A stretch of DNA of 64,000 nt from Erwinia sp. 198 (lineage in GTDB: Bacteria > Pseudomonadota > Gammaproteobacteria > Enterobacterales > Enterobacteriaceae). The stretch's first letter is position 1. Each line of letters begins with the position of its first letter. Location of the stretch: the NCBI RefSeq assembly GCF_003937915.1, contig NZ_RHUM01000002.1, forward strand, positions 186,001 to 250,000, in the 5' to 3' direction. The position numbers and the translations under genes were made by a program. Below the pieces are notes generated by a model that was not told the DNA's origin, did no database searches, and worked only from the letters and a program-made list of their open reading frames with translations. Below, one piece after another: positions 49,516-59,502 of the stretch.

Positions 49516-50477
49516 TTATCTATACGCTGAGAAGGCTGGTGCTGTGGCTTGTGACGCTATTTTTGCTGACGGTGGTCGGTTTCAGCCTGAGCTATTTTAC
49601 GCCCCACGCGCCGCTACAGGGCGCTTCGTTTAGCGATGCAATACTGTTCTGGTATCAGGGACTGATGCAGTTTGATTTCGGCGTATCCAGCATTAACGGC
49701 GAGCCGGTTTCCCTGCAGCTGCTGGAAGTCTTCCCCGCTACGCTTGAGCTGTGCATTCTCGCTTTCGTGCTGGCGATGGCCGTTGGCATCCCGTTTGGCA
49801 TTGCCGCCGGCGTGATGCGTAACCGCTGGCAGGATAAAGCGATCAGCGCACTGGCGCTGCTGGGCTTTTCAATGCCCGTATTCTGGCTGGCGCTGCTGCT
49901 GACGCTTTTTTTCTCACTGGATCTGGGCTGGCTGCCGGTTTCTGGCCGCGTCGATCTGCTTTATCCCATGAAAAACATCACCGGTTTCGCACTGATTGAT
50001 GCCTGGCTGAGCGACTCGCCCTGGCGACACGAGATGTTAAAAAGCGTGCTGCTGCACCTGATATTGCCGGTGACGGCGCTGGCCGTGGCGCCTACTACGG
50101 AAGTAGTACGTCTACTGCGTATCAGCACGCGCGAAGTGATGGAGCAAAACTATATTAAAGCTGCCGCCACTCGCGGTCTTTCACGGCTGACCATTATCCG
50201 CCGTCACGTGCTGCATAATGCGCTGCCGCCGGTTGTGCCACGCCTGGGCCTGCAATTCTCTACCATGCTAACGTTGGCGATGATCACGGAAGTGGTGTTC
50301 AGCTGGCCAGGTCTGGGGCGCTGGCTGGTGGACGCCATCAGGCAGCAGGACTACGCGGCGATCTCCGCAGGCGTAATGATGGTTGGCGGTCTGGTGATTA
50401 CCGTCAACGTGCTGGCCGATATTCTGGGCGCGCTGACGACGCCGCTGAAGCATAAGGAATGGTATGCCCTCCGATAA
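49512..50477 (+). CDS. sapB: SapB, ABC permease
   Basis: 321 residues with about six membrane segments, of the DppB/OppB type. The cytoplasmic EAA loop reads [20 protein letters not shown], the contact site for the ATPases. It begins with an ATGA overlap on sapA and ends 14 bases inside sapC, so translation is coupled. Confidence 0.95.
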   Translation: MIIYTLRRLVLWLVTLFLLTVVGFSLSYFTPHAPLQGASFSDAILFWYQGLMQFDFGVSSINGEPVSLQLLEVFPATLELCILAFVLAMAVGIPFGIAAGVMRNRWQDKAISALALLGFSMPVFWLALLLTLFFSLDLGWLPVSGRVDLLYPMKNITGFALIDAWLSDSPWRHEMLKSVLLHLILPVTALAVAPTTEVVRLLRISTREVMEQNYIKAAATRGLSRLTIIRRHVLHNALPPVVPRLGLQFSTMLTLAMITEVVFSWPGLGRWLVDAIRQQDYAAISAGVMMVGGLVITVNVLADILGALTTPLKHKEWYALR

Positions 50478-51354
50478 CATTTACGCCGAAAAACGGCTGC
50501 CCAGCACTTTCCGCAGCACCTGGCGGCTGTTTTATCATGACACCACCGCGATGATCGGTTTCTACCTGTTTATCGCGCTGCTGCTGCTGTGCCTGTTTGG
50601 TCGCCTGCTTGCGCCTTACGGGCTGGCGCAGCAGTTTTTAGGTTATCAACTGCTGCCGCCTTCCTGGTCGCGCTACGGCGATGTTTCATTTTTCCTCGGC
50701 ACGGACGATTTGGGGCGCGATCTGCTGAGCCGCCTGCTGAGCGGCGCGGCGCCAACGGTAGGATCGGCTATCGCCATTACCGTACTGGCCTCGCTTTGTG
50801 CCATGGTGCTGGGCGTTTTTGCCGGACTCACCAGAGGATTACGTTCGGCGGTGATGAACCATATTCTGGATACCTTTCTTTCCATTCCTTCACTGCTGCT
50901 GGCTATCATCGTAGTGGCGTTTTTCGGCCCAGGTTTAAGTCATGCCTGGCTGGCGGTATTCCTGGCGATAATTCCTCGTCTGGTGCGCTCGGTCTATACC
51001 GCCGTGCACGACGAGCTGGAAAAAGAGTATGTCACCGCCGCCCGACTGGATGGCGCCTCCAGCATGAATATTCTTCGCTATGCGATTTTCCCTAATATCC
51101 TGGCGCTGCTGGTTTCAGAATTTACCCGAGCGCTGTCGATGGCTATCCTGGACATCGCCGCGCTGGGCTTTCTGGATCTGGGCGCGCAGTTGCCTTCTCC
51201 CGAATGGGGAGCCATGCTTGGTGATGCGCTGGAGCTGATTTATGTCGCGCCCTGGACGGTGATGCTGCCCGGCGCGGCGATAATGCTCAGCGTGCTGATT
51301 GTCAATTTGCTGGGCGACGGTATTCGTCGCGCCATCGTTGCGGGAGTTGAATAA
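50464..51354 (+). CDS. sapC: SapC, ABC permease
   Basis: 296 residues, OppC-like, with five or six membrane segments. The N-terminal [19 protein letters not shown] and the EAA loop [20 protein letters not shown] are the family marks. The start lies 14 bases inside sapB. It ends TAATG with the sapD start. Confidence 0.95.
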   Translation: MPSDNIYAEKRLPSTFRSTWRLFYHDTTAMIGFYLFIALLLLCLFGRLLAPYGLAQQFLGYQLLPPSWSRYGDVSFFLGTDDLGRDLLSRLLSGAAPTVGSAIAITVLASLCAMVLGVFAGLTRGLRSAVMNHILDTFLSIPSLLLAIIVVAFFGPGLSHAWLAVFLAIIPRLVRSVYTAVHDELEKEYVTAARLDGASSMNILRYAIFPNILALLVSEFTRALSMAILDIAALGFLDLGAQLPSPEWGAMLGDALELIYVAPWTVMLPGAAIMLSVLIVNLLGDGIRRAIVAGVE

Positions 51355-52346
51355 TGCCGCTGCTCGATATTCGTAATCTGACCATTGAGTTTATGACCGC
51401 CGATGGCCCGGTAAAGGCGGTCGATCGCGTCAGTATTACGCTGACCGAAGGGGAAGTTCGCGGCCTGGTGGGCGAATCCGGCTCGGGCAAAAGCCTGATC
51501 GCCAAAGCGATCTGCGGCGTGACCAAAGATAACTGGCGGGTTACTGCCGATCGTATGCGCTTTGACGATATCGACCTGCTTAAGCTGTCGCCGCGCGAGA
51601 GGCGTAAACTTGTCGGGCATAACGTGTCGATGATTTTCCAGGAGCCGCAGTCCTGCCTTGATCCTTCTGAAAGCGTGGGTAAACAGCTAAAACAGGCTAT
51701 CCCCCGCTGGACGTGGAAAGGCCGCTGGTACCAGCGTTTTCGCTGGCGGCATCGTCGCGCTATCGAGCTGCTGCACCGCGTGGGCATCAAAGATCATAAA
51801 GATATTATGCGCAGTTTTCCCTATGAGCTGACCGAAGGCGAATGTCAGAAAGTGATGATCGCCATTGCGCTGGCTAACCAGCCGCGCCTGTTGATTGCCG
51901 ATGAACCCACCAACGCGATGGAGCCGACGACGCAGGCGCAGATTTTCCGTCTGCTTTCCCGGCTTAATCAGAACAACAACACCACGATTTTGCTGATCAG
52001 TCACGATTTGCAGATGCTGAGCCACTGGGCGAACCGCATCAACGTGATGTATTGCGGCCAGACGGTGGAAACCGCCACCAGCGAAGATTTAATCGTGCAG
52101 CCGCACCATCCTTATACGCAGGCGCTGATCAGGGCGATGCCGGACTTTGGCCGTTCGCTGCCGCATAAAAGTCGTCTGAACACCCTGCCCGGCGCTATCC
52201 CCTCGCTGGAGCACCTGCCCATCGGCTGCCGTCTGGGGCCGCGCTGCCCTTATGCACAGAAAAAATGTATCGAAACGCCCCGCCTGGCGGGTGGAAAATC
52301 GCACCTGTTCGCCTGTCATTTCCCGCTGAATATGGAGAGTCAGTAA
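51354..52346 (+). CDS. sapD: SapD, ABC ATPase
   Basis: 330 residues. Walker [17 protein letters not shown] and Walker [17 protein letters not shown] are intact. The signature motif is LTEGECQK in place of LSGGQ, as in E. coli SapD. The C-terminal oligopeptide-transporter extension has Cys-rich [16 protein letters not shown]. coli SapD is also needed for Trk potassium uptake. Start and stop overlap the neighbours. Confidence 0.95.
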   Translation: MPLLDIRNLTIEFMTADGPVKAVDRVSITLTEGEVRGLVGESGSGKSLIAKAICGVTKDNWRVTADRMRFDDIDLLKLSPRERRKLVGHNVSMIFQEPQSCLDPSESVGKQLKQAIPRWTWKGRWYQRFRWRHRRAIELLHRVGIKDHKDIMRSFPYELTEGECQKVMIAIALANQPRLLIADEPTNAMEPTTQAQIFRLLSRLNQNNNTTILLISHDLQMLSHWANRINVMYCGQTVETATSEDLIVQPHHPYTQALIRAMPDFGRSLPHKSRLNTLPGAIPSLEHLPIGCRLGPRCPYAQKKCIETPRLAGGKSHLFACHFPLNMESQ

Positions 52347-53152
52347 TGGTTGAAACGCTGCTGGAGGTACGCAACCTCAGTAAAACCTACCGTTACCGAA
52401 CCGGCCTGTTCCGGCGTCAGCATGTTGAGGCGGTCAAAGAGGTCAGCTTTACGCTACGCGAAAGACAGACGCTGGCGATTATCGGCGAGAACGGCTCCGG
52501 CAAGTCGACGCTGGCGAAAATGCTCAGCGGCATGATTGAGCCGAGCGCGGGCGATATCCTGATTGACGATCGCCCGCTGCAATACGGCGATTACGGCTAC
52601 CGCAGCCAGCGTATCCGCATGATTTTTCAGGATCCGTCCACTTCGCTGAATCCACGCCAGCGCATCGGCCAGATCCTGGATTTTCCGCTGCGTCTGAATA
52701 CCGATCTGACCGCTGAAGCGCGGGAAAAGCGCATTATCGCCACCCTGCGCCAGGTCGGTTTGCTGCGCGATCACGCCGCTTATTATCCTCATATGCTGGC
52801 ACCGGGACAGAAGCAACGCGTGGGCCTTGCCCGCGCGCTGATCCTGCAACCTAAGGTGATTGTCGCTGACGAGGCGCTGGCCTCGCTGGATATGTCGATG
52901 CGCTCGCAGCTGGTTAATCTGATGCTGGAGCTCCAGGACAAGCATGGCATCGCCTATATTTATGTGACGCAGCATCTGGGCATGATGAAGCATATCAGCG
53001 ATCAGGTAATCGTTATGCATCACGGCGAAGTGGTGGAGCGCGGCAGCACCGCCGACGTATTGGCCTGCCCACTGCACGATCTGACGAAAAGGCTGATTAC
53101 CAGCCACTTTGGCGAAGCGCTGACGGCGGACGCCTGGCGTAAAGATCGTTAG
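52346..53152 (+). CDS. sapF: SapF, ABC ATPase
   Basis: 268 residues from [19 protein letters not shown] at 52346, which overlaps the last base of the sapD stop; the frame is open 27 codons further up, inside sapD. Walker A GENGSGKSTLAKML, signature LAPGQKQRVGLARAL, Walker B VIVADEALASLDMS. It ends LTADAWRKDR, as in E. coli. It is the last gene of the operon. In E. coli fabI lies between sapF and yciW; here it does not. Confidence 0.96.
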   Translation: MVETLLEVRNLSKTYRYRTGLFRRQHVEAVKEVSFTLRERQTLAIIGENGSGKSTLAKMLSGMIEPSAGDILIDDRPLQYGDYGYRSQRIRMIFQDPSTSLNPRQRIGQILDFPLRLNTDLTAEAREKRIIATLRQVGLLRDHAAYYPHMLAPGQKQRVGLARALILQPKVIVADEALASLDMSMRSQLVNLMLELQDKHGIAYIYVTQHLGMMKHISDQVIVMHHGEVVERGSTADVLACPLHDLTKRLITSHFGEALTADAWRKDR

Positions 53153-53342
53153 TCCCGCTCTTTTAAACGCCCGTTCCGCCAGGAATGGGCGAATTTCCAG
53201 CCGGTTCCGCTGTTTCTTTCACCATTATGCTTTTCCGCTATTTATTAGCACCGATCGGTCTTTGTCGGTTATTCCGCTTGCGCGAGGATAGGCTTGCCCT
53301 CCGGTCCGTACTCAGGGCCAGCCAACTTGAAAAGGAATGACT

Positions 53343-54479
53343 ATGGAACAGCGTCGGCTTAAAAGCCATAGCCACTGGTATCACGAAACCCAGGCCACGC
53401 TCGCCGGCCGGGCAGAGCCTTTGGTGCCCGAGGCCGCTGATATTGAAGACCGTTTTTTGCTGGGACTGGCCGCGCTTTGTGAAGGCGAGCTGCGGCAGAC
53501 GCTACAGGAAGCGCAGCCCGCGCTGCTGGCTTCCAGAGATCTCTACTCGCTGCTGTTTCCTTCGTCGTTGACTGCCTCGCTGACGCATACGCTGACGTTA
53601 TACGATCGTCTCAGCACCGCACTTACCGTGGCGCAGGTAACTGGCGTTCAGCGCCTGTGTAACCATTACGCCGCTCGCCTCAATCCGCTAAGCGGCCCGG
53701 ACTCCTCACGTGAGAGCAACCGTCGCCTGACGCAAATTACCGAATATGCCCGCCAGCTGGCGATGCAGCCGACGCTGATTGACGAGGCGGCATTGCAGCG
53801 GCTGGATGAGGCAGGCCTGACCGCGCCGGATATCATCACCTTTAGCCAGATTATCGGCTTTGTTTGTTATCAGGCGCGAGTGGCGGCTGGCGTGCATGCC
53901 CTGCTCGCCCTGCCGGTTCGCTGGATGCCTGGCGTAACGGTTCCGCCAGATGCGGACGAATGTGGCTTTACCAGCCAGCATAGCTGGCAGCCCCGGCTGA
54001 CGCCCGTTGAGCTGCGTTACGCCACGCACAGCCAGCTGGAAGCGCTGACCTTCTGCCAGCCGCAGCAGGCGTTAAGCCGCAGCGCCTGGCTGCTGGCGCA
54101 CGACGGGGACGCCCTGTACGGCTGGGGACAGCTGATTAAGGTGCTGGAAGAGCGAACGACGACGCCGGAAGGCCGGCTTGCCGCCGCCGTAGCCGCACGG
54201 ATCAACGGTAGTGCAGCCTGCTTTAACCGGTACGCGCCGGAAGCGCTGCGTAGCGCGTTGAAAAAAGGCGTTGATGACGCGATCGAAAGCGCCAGCGCCG
54301 TCGATCGGACAGTGATACAGACCGCCGCGCAGCTGACCCGCTCGCCGGAGCGCTTCAGCGCCGCGCATTTACAGCCGCTGGAAGAGGTGGGTTTTTCGCT
54401 GCAGAAAATGATGAACGTGATTTTCAGTACGGCGCTGGCAGGCTGGAATAACCGGCTGATGCAGTCGCTGGGGAGTTAG
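53343..54479 (+). CDS. yciW: YciW, CMD/AhpD-like putative peroxidase
   Basis: 378 residues. The N terminus MEQRRLKSHSHWYHETQ and the middle block LTLYDRLSTALTVAQVTGVQ resemble E. coli YciW. The protein holds two AhpD-like halves (YAARLNPLSGPDSSRES and later AAARINGSAACFNRYA; FLTRSPERFSA-like near the end). E. coli yciW is induced with cysteine genes and affects cysteine metabolism; the reaction is unproven. An ATG two codons earlier overlaps the ribosome site AAGGA, so 53343 is preferred. It ends six bases from a convergent LysR gene. Confidence 0.85.
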   Translation: MEQRRLKSHSHWYHETQATLAGRAEPLVPEAADIEDRFLLGLAALCEGELRQTLQEAQPALLASRDLYSLLFPSSLTASLTHTLTLYDRLSTALTVAQVTGVQRLCNHYAARLNPLSGPDSSRESNRRLTQITEYARQLAMQPTLIDEAALQRLDEAGLTAPDIITFSQIIGFVCYQARVAAGVHALLALPVRWMPGVTVPPDADECGFTSQHSWQPRLTPVELRYATHSQLEALTFCQPQQALSRSAWLLAHDGDALYGWGQLIKVLEERTTTPEGRLAAAVAARINGSAACFNRYAPEALRSALKKGVDDAIESASAVDRTVIQTAAQLTRSPERFSAAHLQPLEEVGFSLQKMMNVIFSTALAGWNNRLMQSLGS

Positions 54480-54485
54480 CGTTCG

Positions 54486-55391
54486 TCAGGGCTGACGTTC
54501 GCTAAGCCAGCGTCGTACCTCGTCAAAAAAGTGCTGGGACAGCGGCGTCGCTCTGCCCGGCTCGGCAATCACCACTGCTGCCTGGCGGCTCATCGGCGCA
54601 ATGGCCAGCGGGCGAGACTGCAATTCTGGCGTCATGGACGGCAGCAGATGGCCACGAGGCGAAATCAGGCAGCCCAGCCCTACCTGAACGCCCTGCGCCA
54701 GTTGAAACACGGAGGTGGTTTCCAGTATCACCCGCAGATGGATATCGGCTTCCCGAAAATGGGTGTCCAGATAGCGGCGGAAATAGCGCGTCTGCTCCGC
54801 CAGACACAGCGGGATCTCTTTTAATTCGTCCAGGCTCAGCGGCGCTTCGCCTACCAGCTGCGGAAAATGTTCGGGATGGAAAACCACTTCCACGCCATTA
54901 TCCGCCAGCGGTTCGGCCTGGAAATGCAGCTCGCGCAGCGTGACCAGCTCAAAAAAGCCAATGCCGACGTCCACCGTATAGCTGTTCAATGCGTCAAGCA
55001 GCTGGTCGGCGCTAAGCACCGAGACGCGATAGTTAAGCTGCGGATAACGTTCCTGGATGCCTTTCAGCACCAGCGGCAGCGAGATGCTGCACTGGGGCAC
55101 CACGCCAATACGTAGCGTGCCCGCGACGCCATGTTTTAACGATTCGACTTCCAGCTTGAGGCCCTGATAGACGGAGACGATTTCCCGTGCCCACGTCAGC
55201 ACCCTTTCGCCTTCTGGCGTAAAGCCGTCGAAGTTATTGCTACGGTTGATCAGCGATAGCCCCAGCTCGCGCTCCAGGTTTTTCAGACGCATCGACAGCG
55301 TCGGCTGGCTGACGAAGCTGGCCTCCGCCGCGCGGCCAAAATGGCGCTCGCGCTCAAGGTTACATAAATAAATTAATTGCTTAATGTCCAT
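54486..55391 (-). CDS. LysR-family transcriptional regulator
   Basis: 301 residues. The N-terminal winged HTH reads LERERHFGRAAEASFVSQPT, followed by the LysR linker helix and a substrate-binding domain (LRIGVVPQCSISLPLV, VDVGIGFFELV, LAEQTRYFRRYLDTHF). I cannot place it in a named subgroup or predict its ligand. It is convergent with yciW and has no divergent target next to it, only a mobile-element ruin. The ATG chosen gives MDIKQLIYL; a TTG five codons up is in frame. The ribosome site is weak (AAAGAAAA). Confidence 0.88.
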   Translation of the reverse strand: MDIKQLIYLCNLERERHFGRAAEASFVSQPTLSMRLKNLERELGLSLINRSNNFDGFTPEGERVLTWAREIVSVYQGLKLEVESLKHGVAGTLRIGVVPQCSISLPLVLKGIQERYPQLNYRVSVLSADQLLDALNSYTVDVGIGFFELVTLRELHFQAEPLADNGVEVVFHPEHFPQLVGEAPLSLDELKEIPLCLAEQTRYFRRYLDTHFREADIHLRVILETTSVFQLAQGVQVGLGCLISPRGHLLPSMTPELQSRPLAIAPMSRQAAVVIAEPGRATPLSQHFFDEVRRWLSERQP

Positions 55392-55462
55392 TTTTCTTTT
55401 TTTCAATGAGTTACACAGTATACTTTGCGTCTGATAAAAAAGTTATGTACTCAATTATGTAC

Positions 55463-55582
55463 TCATTTAAATTGTACTCGGCGGTAGCCCTGTTCGGCAT
55501 CCGATACTTTATACCCTCTTTTCTCTAAAAGCTGCGTAAGTAGTGCTTCCAATCCGATAATCTCATCGCCCTTCAGCGGCAT
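55463..55582 (-). CDS. Small ORF of possible phage origin
   Basis: 39 residues from the first ATG (MPLKGDEIIGLEALLTQLLE), closing in RRVQFK; the frame is open from 55654 without a start (SNGAVMPLKG). The helical GLEALLTQLLEKRGYKV segment looks like real protein sequence. I recognise no family and see no ribosome site, so it may be the C-terminal remainder of a longer gene cut by the IS relic next to it. Confidence 0.35.
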   Translation of the reverse strand: MPLKGDEIIGLEALLTQLLEKRGYKVSDAEQGYRRVQFK

Positions 55583-55704
55583 TACAGCGCCGTTACTATA
55601 AATAAGCGAGCGCCCGGGCTGCCGCACGGCCGCCGGTGATACCCCCCGGGCAGACTACCTGTCCTTTCAAAGTCAGAAAGCAAAAAACCTCGCCGGGGCG
55701 AGGT

Positions 55705-56154
55705 TCACAATTTATAAGCGCCGCATGCAAAGGTGACGCTCTCAATAAATCCGTTCTGCGTTGGCTTGCCTGGCTGGATTAAGCGCAACTCAACACCATT
55801 TTCAAAAGCCCCTTGCTCCAGCGCACGGCAGGTAAACTCCGGACCCTGATCGGTTCTTATCGTTGCAGGATAGCCACGAAACAGCGCAATGCTGTCCAGA
55901 GTGCGTGTCACCTGAACGCCTGCAATCCCGAATGCCGTGGTGATCGTCAGACACTCCTTCGTGAAGTCATCCACGCAGGTCAGACACTCAACCCGGCGGC
56001 CGCTGGCAAGAGCATTCATGACAAAATCCATTGACCATGTCAGGTTCGGCGCAGCCGGACGCTGAGCCAAATAACGGCAGATCGACAGGGACAAACCTGT
56101 GAGCCTGCAGGCACGACGTTGCGACAGACCGGTCGCATCACACATCAACACCAC
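55705..56154 (-). pseudogene. IS3-family transposase orfB, deleted and truncated
   Basis: The frame reads GLSQRRACRLTGLSLSICRY, then jumps at AQRPAAPNLTW (near 56050-56061) straight into the catalytic core LTWSMDFVMNALASGRR, losing roughly 70 residues. The joint is at RPAA, which occurs at both edges in intact relatives as I remember them, so recombination between short repeats is likely. The first two DDE residues lie in SMDF and RTDQGPEF. The third, in the block after GFIES, is gone; the last ten residues (VTFACGAYKL) come from foreign sequence. Confidence 0.85.
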
Positions 56155-56491
56155 GGCTTCCCGTTTCTGGTCTGTCGTCAGTACTTTCGGCCCGCGGCCA
56201 ACTGAAGCGCCTCCTTATCCAGCGTAGCTTCGGCCAGCAGCTTCTTGAGTCGTGCGTTCTCTTCCTCAGGCGACTTCAGCCGCTTAACCTCGGGCACCTC
56301 CATGCCGCCATACTTTTTACGCCAGGTATAAAACGTGGCATCGGAAATGGCGTGCTTGCGGCAGAGTTCACGGGCGGATATCCCGGCTTCGTGGAGAATA
56401 CTGATGATTTGTTCGTCGGAAAAACGCTTCTTCATGGGGATGTCCTCACGTGGCTTATGAAGACATTACTAATATCGGGGTGTGTTAATCA
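55738..56491 (-). mobile_element. IS3-family (IS407-group-like) element, truncated and deleted
   Basis: An orfA gene and a damaged orfB typical of IS3-family elements. Homology stops abruptly after the codons GFIES at 55738, so the right end with the last third of the transposase is lost. About 70 residues are also missing inside orfB. The other end is less sure; TGATTAACACACCCC at 56477-56491 could be the terminal repeat. A full element would be about 1.2 kb; about 0.75 kb remains. It cannot transpose on its own. Confidence 0.85.
56178..56435 (-). CDS. IS3-family transposase orfA
   Basis: 85 residues. HTH of the IS3/transposase_8 type (KKRFSDEQIISILHEAGISA, KHAISDATFYTWRKKYGGM) followed by a Leu-rich coiled coil (LKSPEEENARLKKLLAEATL). 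Intact relatives have two more residues around HEAG. In intact elements a -1 frameshift near its end fuses it to orfB; here orfB is broken. OrfA alone can still bind DNA. Confidence 0.85.
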   Translation of the reverse strand: MKKRFSDEQIISILHEAGISARELCRKHAISDATFYTWRKKYGGMEVPEVKRLKSPEEENARLKKLLAEATLDKEALQLAAGRKY

Positions 56492-56507
56492 ACGGCGAGC
56501 AGGTCAA

Positions 56508-56532
56508 TGCCAAAGCCCCCATTACTGGGGGC
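56508..56532 (-). terminator. Terminator after the chemoreceptor gene
   Basis: On the minus strand GCCCCC-AGTAAT-GGGGGC followed by TTTGGC. It begins nine bases after the chemoreceptor stop. Confidence 0.65.
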
Positions 56533-56540
56533 GAACCACA

Positions 56541-58187
56541 TTAGAAACTTTCCCAATCTCCGGCTGATACAGCAGCCGCCTTCGCGGGCGTACGGCTCAC
56601 GGATGGCTTAACGAAAGTTTCGGTTTTTTTGTATGTCGGCGTATCTGAAGTTAATTTAAAAGCAGACACCAGTTGGCTGAGCGTCTCCGCCTGATCCTGT
56701 AGCGATCTGGACGCGGACGAGGCTTCCTCGACCAGCGCAGCATTTTGTTGCGTCACTTCGTCCATCTGCCCGATAGCCAAATGAACCTGCTCAATACCGC
56801 GGCTTTGTTCCGCTGCCGAAGTAGCAATCTCATTGACAATAGTCGCGACCTGGTTGATTGAGCTGGTCACTTTTGCTGAGTTTTCACCCACGCTGGCCGC
56901 CTGCTGCGCCCCGCTTTCGACGTGCATAACGGAGGCGTTGATCAGATCTTTAATCTCTTTTGCCGCAGAGGAAGAACGCTGTGCAAGATTACGCACTTCG
57001 CTTGCCACCACCGCAAAACCTCTGCCATGCTCGCCGGCTCTTGCCGCCTCAACGGCAGCGTTCAGCGCCAGAATATTGGTCTGGAATGAAATCCCCTCGA
57101 TCAGCCCCGTTATTTCGGAAATTTTTCCGGAGCTGGTGCGGATATCTTCCATCGTATCCAACATATTCTTCACGGACTGGCCGTTTTCTGCCGACAGCCT
57201 ATTAGCGCTATCGGCCAGCGTGCTCGCCTCGCTGGCACTGAAAGAGTTGTTTTTTACCGTTTCACTCAGTGCAGCCATACTCGAAGAGGTTTCTTCAAGC
57301 GAAGCCGCCTGCTGCTCGGTACGGGAAGACAAATCTTCATTACCCGCAGCAATTTGCGAAGATCCAGAGCTTACGGATAACGATGCGCTATTAACAGCCG
57401 TTAACGTCTCTGAAAACTTAGTCAGTAATTTGTTGAATGCAGAAGCGGTTTTTCCTATTTCATCAGCGCGGCTGTCGTCAGCATGCCGGGTAAGGTCTAA
57501 CGTGTTGCTGACTTCCAGCATTGTCCCTTCTATATTCAGAAGGCTTCTTCTGATATTCAGAATGGTTTTTACAGCAAAAAAACTGAGTAGCACAATCACC
57601 AAAAGAACCGCAGTTGACATCATCCAGAGTGTTTTTGAATAGATTTCTTTATTGATTTTTTTTAGTTCATTGCCAATCTGGATATTAAGTTCAATCTGCT
57701 TATTCAAATCCGATGCTAATTTTCTGCCTGCGGCACCTATGCCAGATTCACCCTGAAGCAAGGCCAGCGTTACGCTCTCGTTTTGCGCACGGGAAGCGTT
57801 AAGAAACGCCGGTAAATCAGCCCGTACGGCGTCTATGTCACGATAGATCTGCTCTGTCATACTACGATCTTCAGCATTGGAGATGTCATTAGCCATATAG
57901 TAATCAGTCAGCTTTTTTAATTCATCCAGCGTGTCGTCAATATGGCGTTCAGCGGCAGGCAGCTTTGTATCATCGTTAAGCGCCTGGTGCTTGTATAAGG
58001 CAAGGCCCAGGCCGCTGGCAGCGCTAATGGATTTGTTAAGATCCTTAATGCTGGGAATAGCATTATTCTGCACATATTCAAAGCGGGATTGAAAACCCGA
58101 TATAATTGAAAAAGATACCGCTGCCAGCGTGCATAAAGCCACAGCCAGCAGGGTAAACGTCAGGAACAAACGCTGCGTAATATTCAT
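56541..58187 (-). CDS. Methyl-accepting chemotaxis protein
   Basis: 548 residues. A membrane helix at about 8-30, a periplasmic four-helix-bundle sensor of about 150 residues, a second helix near 190-210, HAMP, and the cytoplasmic signalling domain with the hairpin tip [20 protein letters not shown]-like ([20 protein letters not shown]) and [17 protein letters not shown]. The C terminus is DWESF, a close match to the NWETF tether that docks CheR and CheB, so it is probably a high-abundance-type receptor. The ligand is unknown. It lies in an accessory region away from any che operon. Confidence 0.93.
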   Translation of the reverse strand: MNITQRLFLTFTLLAVALCTLAAVSFSIISGFQSRFEYVQNNAIPSIKDLNKSISAASGLGLALYKHQALNDDTKLPAAERHIDDTLDELKKLTDYYMANDISNAEDRSMTEQIYRDIDAVRADLPAFLNASRAQNESVTLALLQGESGIGAAGRKLASDLNKQIELNIQIGNELKKINKEIYSKTLWMMSTAVLLVIVLLSFFAVKTILNIRRSLLNIEGTMLEVSNTLDLTRHADDSRADEIGKTASAFNKLLTKFSETLTAVNSASLSVSSGSSQIAAGNEDLSSRTEQQAASLEETSSSMAALSETVKNNSFSASEASTLADSANRLSAENGQSVKNMLDTMEDIRTSSGKISEITGLIEGISFQTNILALNAAVEAARAGEHGRGFAVVASEVRNLAQRSSSAAKEIKDLINASVMHVESGAQQAASVGENSAKVTSSINQVATIVNEIATSAAEQSRGIEQVHLAIGQMDEVTQQNAALVEEASSASRSLQDQAETLSQLVSAFKLTSDTPTYKKTETFVKPSVSRTPAKAAAVSAGDWESF

Positions 58188-58915
58188 ACCTACCTCAAAC
58201 CTGATAATTTAATAAGCCCTCAGAAGACGTTTTGTCCCCAGGGTAAGGTTATCGGTATGACGCTGAAAAAAATTAGCTTTTCCATCGCGTTTAAATTTTT
58301 TTTCTTGCAGGACTATGTAACCCATTATTACTATTGATTTTATTAGTTAAGTTACATTTGCTCACGTAATGCTGACATGCAAAGAATGCGTATTATGCTA
58401 CCAGCAATGCTTTTTATCTTTTTGGTTATTCTGTTGCTTTAATCGTTAGCCTGTAAGCCAAAGCTCACTGCATATGTTAATTAATTGAGAGGGTTATGTT
58501 TCATGTTTTAAGGATAAACCGACCGGACGTCCCTGTTCCTGACGCCGTAACGGCCCTTCCTGAAGCGGCCAGTATTAATCACGCCGATAAAACCGCCCGG
58601 AGGCGGCTTAGCGTTTTAGCATTATTCAACCATGGATAACAAAAAGGGATTTGCAATGTGGGCAGAGCAATGCCTGCTCTCGGGAAATTTTTGCAGCTGA
58701 ATGCCTGGAGCTTTTTCCGCATACAGGGCATTTGGCGTCAGCGTTTATCCTGGCGATACGGCCCATCATCTGAGCGAAAAAGGACATGGTATTTGGCCTT
58801 GTGAGAAGTGAGCCTGATTATACCACTCCTGCGCAAATTTTACCCAACTAACCTGCGTGCCCGCTCTGGATTAGGTCGCCACACTTCAAGGTATAGCTTG
58901 CTCTGTAAGCCCCGA
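58188..58915. other. Gene-free stretch upstream of the chemoreceptor
   Basis: 728 bases with no reading frame I trust. It is AT-rich near the chemoreceptor start, where its promoter must lie. A GC hairpin (AAGCCGCC-TCC-GGGCGGTTTTAT on the minus strand, about 58588-58608) resembles the terminators common at the ends of phage genes, suggesting more decayed phage DNA. Confidence 0.45.
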
Positions 58916-59299
58916 TCATTTGAGTGTCTCAATGGTTGAACCGTGCGAATTCATCACATATACCTTGTCTCCCGGATAGATGTATTGATATAGCGTTCCG
59001 TCCGCTTCTTTGAGGCCGGGCATTTTCACGCTATCCACCTCGCTGATGAGCACAGCTACAGCGTCCCTGACCAGTACGCCATCCCTTTCACTGATCATGA
59101 TGGCCTCTTGCTGTAAGACTTTGCTTTTCTCTTCGTTTTCATAGATAGCAGGCATCACCTCGGCAAAATCGGGATTGGGATGCTCTTTGGTCAGCGTCAG
59201 GACATAGCCGAAGGTTTCCGAACCGCGTCTTGCAATAGTGATATTGTTTACCTCACAGATATGCGTCACACCTCCGATGATACTTTTAACGGTCAGCAT
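58916..59299 (-). CDS. Hypothetical protein, 127 residues
   Basis: I do not recognise the family. The protein is soluble, acidic and beta-rich: MLTVKSIIGGVTHICEVNNI, RRGSETFGYVLTLTKE, then a Glu/Lys helix and GTLYQYIYPGDKVYVMNSHG near the end, which reads like a small beta-barrel strand set. GAAGGAGAG lies before the ATG, so translation is likely. It sits between phage-like and tRNA-like relics, so a mobile origin is possible. Confidence 0.65.
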   Translation of the reverse strand: MLTVKSIIGGVTHICEVNNITIARRGSETFGYVLTLTKEHPNPDFAEVMPAIYENEEKSKVLQQEAIMISERDGVLVRDAVAVLISEVDSVKMPGLKEADGTLYQYIYPGDKVYVMNSHGSTIETLK

Positions 59300-59332
59300 A
59301 ATACTCTCCTTCTTCCGGACGTAAAAAAGCCC

Positions 59333-59357
59333 CGCGTTGGCGAGGCTTGGGTTGTTT
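59333..59357 (-). terminator. Terminator upstream of the 127-residue gene
   Basis: On the minus strand AGCCTCGC-CAAC-GCGGGGCT followed by six T. It lies before the hypothetical gene, so it ends some short transcript that begins between 59358 and 59470. Confidence 0.75.
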
Positions 59358-59469
59358 GCGCGCCTTATTCAAATAACGGGCAGACAACGCTCAGAACGTC
59401 ACCCCTTAGGCTGATACCCATATAATATCTTTTATATCATTAGGTTATGATAAGACGCAGGCGCAAAAA

Positions 59470-59492
59470 AAGGCCACCCAGGGTGACCTTAA
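59470..59492 (-). terminator. Terminator after the tRNA-like sequence
   Basis: On the minus strand AAGGTCAC-CCTGG-GTGGCCTT with seven T, eleven bases after the encoded CCA of the tRNA-like gene. Confidence 0.75.
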
Positions 59493-59502
59493 GAACAAGT
59501 AC

